Shown piece after piece: positions 45,650 through 64,000 of a stretch of DNA of 64,000 bases. Location: the NCBI GenBank assembly GCA_963556255.1, contig OY744614.1, positions 37,625,469-37,689,468 on the forward strand. Direction: 5' to 3'. Origin of the DNA: Allolobophora icterica (lineage: Eukaryota; Annelida; Clitellata; Crassiclitellata; Lumbricidae). Every line of letters begins with the position of its first letter. Position 1 is the first letter of the stretch. A program made the position numbers and the translations under genes. Below the pieces are notes generated by a model. It worked only from the letters and a program-made list of their open reading frames with translations. It did no database searches and was not told the DNA's origin.

Positions 45650-48600
45650 TTCGACTTAAATATGTTCACCAGTCACTCTAGTACAGAGTAAAACGGGGAG
45701 GCGACCTGACCGACGTCTCTGTTGAGCGTAGACTCGGATCCGACCTGGGCTGGTGAACCAAAGTCCTCCGTGCCCACCTTCTCGTGGTGCGGACCGTTGG
45801 TACCCTTCCTAGGAAGGGGAACGAACGGGCACGGCAGGCAAAACCAGGGGAAGGCAATGGCAAACCACCCCTGTTAACTTGCCAAGAAAATCGTCATGAA
45901 ACACACTAAGCCAAAAACGGTGATAGTTGCGAATGGTGGGACTCCCAGGCCGGAGCGTGACTTAGAAGCTACTGGGGAAGAGCAAGACGGAGAGTCAAGG
46001 GCCCCTCGATCTAATGAAGCAACAGGACTAAAGCCGAAAGGACGTCTAGAGGTGGATCGATTCGGAGGGGAAAGACTCAACCTGAGCTGTAAGCAGAAGA
46101 TGAAGTTGGGCACATGGAACGTGCGAAGTATGCAGAGCGGAAAGATGGACGTGATACAGGGAGAGATGAAGAAATTAGACATAGCAATCCTAGGATTAAG
46201 TGAGACAAGGTGGAAGGGACAAGGACATTTCAGTTGGAATGGATACAGGATAATAATGTCAGGACAAAAAGAGAGAGGAAAAAATGGAGTTGCAATCATG
46301 TGTGACAAGTCAAGCGCAAATGCGATAATGGGATATGATACAGTGAGTGATAGAATTTTGAGTGTAAGATTCAGAGGAAGAAAGGTCAACATAACCATTA
46401 TACAGGTATATGCTCCAACATCGATATCGTTAGAAGAGGAACACGAGGGTTTTTACACCAGCCTGCAAAGTACAGTGGACAGAACTCCGAAGGGCGACGT
46501 ACTAGTGATCATAGGTGACTTCAATGCGAAGGTGGGTCAATGCACCGGAGGCGATGGAGACACATTAGGTAGTCATGGCCTGGGTGAACAGAATGAAGCA
46601 GGAGAAAGACTTGTTGAGTTTTGCAAAGGGAATGGCTTAGGAATTATGAACACATGGTTCGAACAGCCTAAGAGAAGACTGTACACATGGACGTCACCGA
46701 ATGGGAAGCATAGAAACCAGATTGACTACATACTGATAAACAAAAGATGGAAAAGCACAATAAGAGATGTGAGAACAAGGCCAGGAGCGGACTGTGGAAC
46801 TGACCATGAGCTATTGGTAGCAACACTGAGAACGAAATTGAAAAAGATAAAGAAAGGAGATCGATTGATCAGATACGACTGCAAGGGTATCACACTGGAA
46901 TACAGGATGGAAATAAAGAATCGGTTTGAAGTACTAGAGAGAGATGAGATAGAAGAGGAAGAGGATTCGAACAACCTATGGGAGAGGATGAAGAAAACAA
47001 TAGTCGAAGTCGCAGATAAGCACATTCCAAAGAAGAAGAAAATCACAACAACGACATGGCTATCGAGAGAAGCCATATGCATGGCGGTTGATAGGAAGGC
47101 TGCAAAGAAGGCAGGAGAAAAGGATAAGGTAAGGGCACTGAACAGTGCCTTCCAAAAACAAGCACGGAAAGATAAAGAAATACATCTAAACGAATTATGC
47201 AGAGAAATGGAAGACGAGGGAAGGAAGGGACGAACCAAGGAAATGTTCTCAAAAGTAAAGACAATCACGGGAAAATTTGCACCTAGAATGGGCTCAATGA
47301 AGGCAGGAGATGGAAATGTAATCTGCGATGAAGAAGGGATAAAGCATAGATGGAGAGAATACACGGAGGAGTTGTATAGGGAAGACAAACGAGTCAAAAA
47401 AGAACAAATTGACGTAACAGAGTATGAAAAGGAACCGGAGGTCATGGAAGCGGAGGTAGAATGGGCAATCAGACAACTCAAGGACAATAAGGCACCCGGT
47501 CAAGATGGGATACCTATAGAACTGATAAAAGCAGGGGATGATGCGATGATAAAAACAATAACAAAATTGTGCAATCAAATATGGGCAACTGGAGAATGGC
47601 CGGAGGACTGGAAGAAGTCGATCTTTATACCTATATTCAAGAAAGGAGATGCGAGGGAGTGTGAAAATTATAGGACGATAGCAATGATATCACACACTAG
47701 TAAAATATTACTGAAAATAATTCACAAAAGAATGGAAGGCACAATTGAAAGAGAACTTCCGGTGAACCAGGCAGGGTTTAGGAAATCTCGTGGAACTCGA
47801 GACCATATAGCCAACATGAGGTGGATAATGGAGAGACAAAGGGAGTATGGACAGGAGGTTCACATCTGTTTCATTGACTATAGCAAGGCATTCGACTGCA
47901 TTAACCATGATTTAATGTGGAAAACCCTGCTTGAAATGGGAATTCCGAAACACCTGATAATGTTACTAAAGGGTTTATATGAAGACCAGATAGCGGTGAT
48001 AAGAACAGAATACGGAGACACTGACAATTTCAGAATCAAGAAAGGAGTGAGGCAGGGATGCATCTTGTCTCCATTCCTGTTTAATCTATATGCTGAAAGA
48101 ATAATGAGAAAGGCAGAACTGGAGGGGGCAATTGAGGGAGTAAAAATTGCTGGAAAGACACTGAATAACCTTAGATACGCGGATGACACAACATTAATGG
48201 CAAAAAGAAAAGAGGATCTGGCAGAACTGATAAGAAGGGTCAGGAGAGAAAGTGAAAAAGCTGGTTTATACTTCAACATAAAGAAGACAAAGGTCATGAC
48301 AACAGCAGATTGGGATAGTTTTGAGATAGACGGAGAGGAAATAGAGGTGGTAGAAAGCTTCACATTCCTAGGATCACTGGTTGGAAAGGAGGGAAAGTGT
48401 GATCCAGAAATAAAACGAAGGATTGCTATAGGGAAAGCTGCAATGACCGGACTGGAAAAGATATGGAAAGACAAACATGTGAGCATAGAAACCAAAAAAA
48501 GGCTCGTGAGAGCACTAATCTTTCCTACGGTACTGTACGGTTGCGAGACGTGGACAATGACAAAGAACATGGAAAATAAGGTTAACGCTTGTGAAATGTG

Positions 48601-48960
48601 GATATGGAGGAAGATGCTGAGAATATCTTGGACTGAGAAAAGAACGAACGAATCAATACGAGAGGAGATTGGAGTTGAGAATGAAGAGTCGTTAAAACAA
48701 ACTGCGACAAGAATGAAGCTAAGGTTCTTTGGACATGTTATGCGATCTGATGGTCTGGAGAAGGAAATGATGCTGGCGTGCGGTGAGGGGAGGAGAAGAC
48801 TGGGTCGCCCAAGGAGGAGATGGATGGATGAGATACAAGATGTAACTGGCATGAATTTGGCGGAATTGAGAGACTTGTCATCGAATAGGAGACGGTGGAG
48901 TGTGTTCACCAGGACGATCGCTAGAGCTCCACGAGCTGACAGCACAAGGTGACAAGGTGG
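45650..48960 (+). mobile_element. RTE-type LINE, near full length and intact
   Basis: A 5' leader of about 245 bp leads into one long uninterrupted ORF. The leader contains GAAGGCAATGGCAAACCAC, a text I also know from the BovB (RTE) family. A very short 3' UTR follows. The exact ends and target duplication could not be fixed: the left edge lies near 45650-45690 and the right edge near 48960-48975. Low decay suggests recent insertion between SLC37A4 and PIK3C2. Confidence 0.8.
45896..48952 (+). CDS. LINE endonuclease-reverse transcriptase, 1018 residues
   Basis: It nicks target DNA and copies its RNA there. N-terminal endonuclease (APE type): LGTWNVRSM with Asn74, SETRW with Glu103, GDFNAKVG with Asp208 and Asn210, and a TDH motif with Asp303 and His304 all remain. 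Reverse transcriptase: DNKAPGQDGIP near residue 535, VNQAGFRKSRGTRDHI, FIDYSKAFD with Asp661, KGVRQGCILSP, and LRYADDTT with Asp763-764. The tail GRPRRRWMDEIQDVTGMN through RRWSVF is typical of BovB/CFDP2-like RTE proteins. No stop or frame shift. Translation could start at 45896 or at a later Met such as 46100, just before the endonuclease. The clade is from memory of the family, not a tree. Confidence 0.9.
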   Translation: MKHTKPKTVIVANGGTPRPERDLEATGEEQDGESRAPRSNEATGLKPKGRLEVDRFGGERLNLSCKQKMKLGTWNVRSMQSGKMDVIQGEMKKLDIAILGLSETRWKGQGHFSWNGYRIIMSGQKERGKNGVAIMCDKSSANAIMGYDTVSDRILSVRFRGRKVNITIIQVYAPTSISLEEEHEGFYTSLQSTVDRTPKGDVLVIIGDFNAKVGQCTGGDGDTLGSHGLGEQNEAGERLVEFCKGNGLGIMNTWFEQPKRRLYTWTSPNGKHRNQIDYILINKRWKSTIRDVRTRPGADCGTDHELLVATLRTKLKKIKKGDRLIRYDCKGITLEYRMEIKNRFEVLERDEIEEEEDSNNLWERMKKTIVEVADKHIPKKKKITTTTWLSREAICMAVDRKAAKKAGEKDKVRALNSAFQKQARKDKEIHLNELCREMEDEGRKGRTKEMFSKVKTITGKFAPRMGSMKAGDGNVICDEEGIKHRWREYTEELYREDKRVKKEQIDVTEYEKEPEVMEAEVEWAIRQLKDNKAPGQDGIPIELIKAGDDAMIKTITKLCNQIWATGEWPEDWKKSIFIPIFKKGDARECENYRTIAMISHTSKILLKIIHKRMEGTIERELPVNQAGFRKSRGTRDHIANMRWIMERQREYGQEVHICFIDYSKAFDCINHDLMWKTLLEMGIPKHLIMLLKGLYEDQIAVIRTEYGDTDNFRIKKGVRQGCILSPFLFNLYAERIMRKAELEGAIEGVKIAGKTLNNLRYADDTTLMAKRKEDLAELIRRVRRESEKAGLYFNIKKTKVMTTADWDSFEIDGEEIEVVESFTFLGSLVGKEGKCDPEIKRRIAIGKAAMTGLEKIWKDKHVSIETKKRLVRALIFPTVLYGCETWTMTKNMENKVNACEMWIWRKMLRISWTEKRTNESIREEIGVENEESLKQTATRMKLRFFGHVMRSDGLEKEMMLACGEGRRRLGRPRRRWMDEIQDVTGMNLAELRDLSSNRRRWSVFTRTIARAPRADSTR

Positions 48961-48981
48961 TTGGAATGGCCGCATTTCAGT

Positions 48982-49490
48982 GCATATTTTAAGGAATTTA
49001 GACTACTGGGACAAAATTAACTTTTATGACCTTTTTCTGGGAATTCATCTTCCCGAAAAAGTCGATGACTTTTTTTAGGAAGTCGTCTCCAAAAAAAGTC
49101 ACCTCCCGAAAACCGTTGATGACCTTTTCTTCAGACAGAATTCTTCTATTCTCCCAAAAAAAAGTTGATGACCTTTTTTTTAGGAAGTCGTCTCCTTAAA
49201 AAGTCGTCTCCCGAAAACACTTGATGACCTTTCTTTAGGAACTCACCTCCAGAAAAAGTTGATGACCTTTTTTTTAGCAAGTCATCTCCCAAAAAAGTCA
49301 CCTCCCAAAAACAGTTCATGACTTTTCTTAGGAATTCATCTCCCGAAAAAGTTCATGACCTTTTTGGGAATTTTGTCCCACTACTTATACTTTAACCGTA
49401 CATTGCCTGGGACAAATCAGCCTAACTACTGGGACAAATCCTAACACTACTGGGACATTTGTCCCACTAGTCATACAGTTAAAATATGCC
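48982..49490. repeat. Composite foldback repeat with internal tandem array
   Basis: GCATATTTTAA near 48982 pairs with TTAAAATATGC near 49482, and ACTACTGGGACAAAATT (49002) pairs with AATTTTGTCCCACTACT (ending about 49385). Between lie six or seven copies of a 35- to 60-bp unit built from GTCGTCTCC/AAAAAAGTC and TTGATGACCTTTT. It begins within 30 bp of the LINE stop codon. Confidence 0.65.
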
Positions 49491-50212
49491 CTGCCGCATT
49501 TTGCATATGTTGACATTTCATGTGTCATGCTTGTCATCGAGCAAGAAAGGTCAGAACATTTGCAACATGGCCAAAGTTCAATTTACACTGTTCACTCATC
49601 TGATTTATAATTTGCATTGACCGTTTAATAATTCATGTCACCCATTAAGTTTATTCATTTAATAATAGATCAGTTCAGGCACCAATTTCACCACTAGTAA
49701 AGCCAGCTGGGAAATCAAGGATGAAAGATATACAGTACTGTGCAGCATAATTTATCAAGGCAAAACACTAGTGGAAGTTTAATACATAATAAAACCAAAA
49801 GCAGGCTTGATTTCTTTAATGGTCCATTTAAATAAAATTGTATAAGATTCCCTAATCTAAATTGGTTTCATCACATTTTTCGCACAAGGGGCTGCTACAG
49901 CGGTCTGAACCCATCCATCTAAAGCTCCATCTTTGTGCGGGCATAGTATAACACATATGCGGACAAGTGCACTCATGGAAAGAAAGTCAGAGAGCAGAAA
50001 CCTGGCTAAACACTAGTACCTAGATAGCTATTCCCCATGTTGTCTAGTAAGAAAGCACAGCATGACCAACGCATCTGTTTATATATGCAACAACGGTTGT
50101 CTACAGTAATCAGACCAAGTAATGACAAAGGAATTTCAAAACATGCACTCATTTGCAAGGAAGCTGCCGCCGCACTTAGCAACTGTTACCAGACTGATCT
50201 TTGGAATCTGAA
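49491..50212. other. Unannotated intergenic stretch
   Basis: No gene or repeat end recognised on either strand. Confidence 0.4.
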
Positions 50213-50630
50213 TTCATCATCATCATCATCAGGATCCGTGGGCCGAAGGCCCGTAGGTGTCCAATGCATGATCTATCAGTTTTTTCCAAAGTCCCCGGTC
50301 TTGTGCTAGTATTCTTAAGCTGTGCAGATCTTGCTTACACCAGTCTTCGATGTCATCTGTCCACTCTCTGTTGGGTCTGCCTCTCCGCCCATTTCCATCC
50401 ATAATTCCCATCATCACGGTTTTTATTTTTCTGTTGTCATCCATTCTACATATATGCCCAAATAGACTTAGTTTTCTCTTCATTATTGTTTGCATTAAAT
50501 CTTTCTTTATTTTCAGTCTTCTTCGAACCTCCAAATTTGTCACCTTCATTGTCCAATTTAGGTGTAGTATCCTTCTATAGCAGTACATTTCAAATGCCAA
50601 TATTTTATCGTGGTCTGTCTTTTTAATCTG
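50213..50630 (-). pseudogene. 5'-truncated LINE tail (RTE-like)
   Basis: The minus strand encodes HDKILAFEMYCYRRILHLNW, later LSLFGHICRMDD and GRRGRPNREWTDDIEDWC, the carboxy tail of an RTE-like LINE but a different family from 45896-48952. It ends in an ATG simple repeat (50215-50230), the usual 3' tail. The surviving 123 codons are open, so the insertion is not very old. Confidence 0.8.
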
Positions 50631-51453
50631 AATTGGACCAACTTAATTCAAACTGCTTTTCAATAGAACAGTTGTACATACGCTGGTTCACTTAACGGAG
50701 TGTTTTGAAGCAGACTGGAGTTATCGATATGATCGGCCACCAGGAGGTTTGGTGAATGTACGCAAAGGTCACTTCATGTTGATGGTCATATCACAATAAA
50801 TGCTGGAGAAGTGTCTGGTGCTCTTCGCTACCACCCAACACGTATTACCGAAATTTCTGGCCACACTACTTTTGAAACCACACTGTATGTACATACGCTG
50901 TACGCACGTACATGTGTTCAACTATACATAAATGCACGCGTGTGTTGCACACAACACACGTTAAACAAGAAACACGTAAGGGCAAAAGATTTAACGTACG
51001 TGTCATTGTAATCGCTATCACATAAACCGTCTTGTAAACCATAGTAGACTTGGATCTAAACGAAGTCGGACATTTTAAGTGTGTCTGTATCAGCAGATGT
51101 TGATTCACAGACGAATCTGCCACCTTCTGAATATTATTTATAGGAACACATGCACAGAATCATAATAACCTACATCGACAGCATGTTTACTTATACACTT
51201 CAGTGTTCATAGTCTGTATAATGCATCGTATAAATCTACTGTTTCACCGCTGACAATTCATCTCTGTCCATTTTTAATGCAACATGTACCAGTGTATAAA
51301 TATTATATTTACATACGTATTTAACGAATAAGACAGTGGCTGGCTGTTGGTCATAAAACTGCTCCTACAATGCACAGTCCGAATCAACAGCGCATTTGTT
51401 GATGCGTTCGATGTGCGGAGAGTTGTTAACCATTCAACAATGCGGCTGATTGA
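50631..51453. other. 3' flank of PIK3C2
   Basis: Downstream of the minus-strand PIK3C2 stop. A variant ATTAAA signal (minus) lies at 51273-51278. Nothing else is seen. Confidence 0.4.
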
Positions 51454-63309
<11,856 letters not shown>

Positions 63310-63430
63310 CTAAATTCAGAAACAGTCAACAGTCAATATGTGCATATGAAGTAGTAGACCTGACCCTTTGTTTCCTCATTACCATTTATATCTTATCGTC
63401 ACCTCCCAGCTGAAAGTCACCTTTATTCAT

Positions 63431-63652
63431 TGGGGGTCCGATAGCGCATTGGATAACATCTGGCGTAGAGTGCGAGAGGTACAGAGATCGAGTCCCATAG
63501 GCGGACATGCTTTGTAGGCTGCAATTTGCACCGTGTATTGCAGGCTGTCTGTTCTGTTAGTAGTTAAGGTTTATCGCATAACATGTACATGTACAGCGCA
63601 GTGCGTTTGCAGGCGCTTAATTAAAGAATAAATATTATTATTATTATTATTA
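63431..63652 (+). repeat. SINE with ATT tail
   Basis: Head GGGGGTCCGATAGCGCATTG, B-box-like GAGATCGAGTCCC, tail TTAAAGAATAAATATT and (ATT)n. Related to 34488-34714. Confidence 0.6.
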
Positions 63653-63686
63653 TTTACAGTAGAGTAATTAAAAGGTAAGAAATGTC

Positions 63687-63835
63687 AGCGAGGGAAGAAT
63701 GGATGGGAGGAGGACAAGGGGAAGACCAAGACAGATGATGCTGGATTGGATGATGAAAGAGGGATACAGTAGACTTAAACTCAACAGCGAGAGAAGTGGC
63801 AATGTTGGATGTTTGAACCTGCCTGAAGGAAGAAG
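63687..63835 (+). pseudogene. LINE carboxy-tail fragment (decayed)
   Basis: Reads GRPRQMMLDWMMKEGYSRLK (with a shift), the final motif of an RTE-like LINE protein. Confidence 0.65.
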
Positions 63836-63875
63836 TTAAAAGATAATCGCTGCTTGTGTAACACAGCAGCTGCAT

Positions 63876-64000
63876 GGATACAGTGCTCAGCCTGTAACAT
63901 GGAGAGTACAGTTTCAAGGCCTCCACACGGGTGGTCACTGTGTAAGGACCCTGAGCAAGTCCTTCACTCACAATTGCTCAGCATGATCAATGTTCTGTTG
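63876..64000 (+). repeat. tRNA-SINE of PIK3C2-intron family, copy 5, cut by window edge
   Basis: GTTTCAAGGCCTCCACACGGG then GTCACTGTGTAAGGACCCTG, AGCAAGTCCTTCACTCACAA and TTGCTCAGCATGATC, as in the other copies. Confidence 0.65.

Noticed and set aside
45874..48975. Several long minus-strand open frames (up to 365 codons)
   Set aside because: Antisense shadows of the LINE ORF; their residues are Ser/Leu/Phe-rich with no motif.

Overview
This is animal nuclear DNA: the genes are split into short exons (72 to 192 coding bases each) by introns of roughly 0.2 to 4 kb with GT/AG (twice GC/AG) borders, and the space between and inside genes is packed with retrotransposons, SINEs, DNA-transposon remnants and microsatellites. 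The window starts inside a Ty3/gypsy-type LTR retrotransposon whose integrase lies upstream of reverse transcriptase. That is the Gmr1-like order, which I know as described from deuterostomes. Together with the tRNA-SINE types, this suggests an invertebrate deuterostome (echinoderm, hemichordate or amphioxus grade). The phylum is an inference and the species cannot be named.

Layout. 1-4471: 3' part of the Gmr1-like element with its 3' LTR. 4472-15576: no convincing host gene; MITEs, SINE pieces, decayed LINE fragments, long CATA and ATT microsatellites and nested inverted repeats. 15577-23554 (+): SAMM50, the Omp85-family core of the mitochondrial outer-membrane sorting and assembly machinery; 12 coding exons found, first exon uncertain. 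23555-28443: transposon-rich intergenic DNA with two TIR elements that carry intact 8-bp target duplications (a third lies at 14138-14617). 28444-43203 (+): SLC37A4-like glucose-6-phosphate/phosphate antiporter, 10 coding exons, complete to a KKXX ER-retrieval tail, with exon 4 present in two intact versions plus one broken copy. 45650-48960 (+): an RTE-type LINE with an uninterrupted 1018-codon ORF. 48982-50630: a foldback repeat and a second LINE tail. 51454 to beyond 63309 (-): the C-terminal 712 residues of a class II PI3-kinase (PIK3C2), 17 exons, running off the right edge.

The three host genes show no operon-like link: SAMM50 and SLC37A4 are head to tail on the plus strand and PIK3C2 converges on them, with the LINE between. 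They act in mitochondrial outer-membrane biogenesis, ER glucose-6-phosphate transport and endosomal phosphoinositide signalling.

Most notable: the duplicated, length- and phase-matched exon 4 of SLC37A4 with a decayed third copy; a DFG-to-DFA change in the PIK3C2 activation loop; a roughly 70-bp palindromic repeat family with at least five copies; a 519-bp MITE with perfect 35-bp ends and six internal 13-bp repeats; and the intact RTE LINE. Exon borders were read by eye from splice sites, reading frame and remembered family sequence; no search was run.
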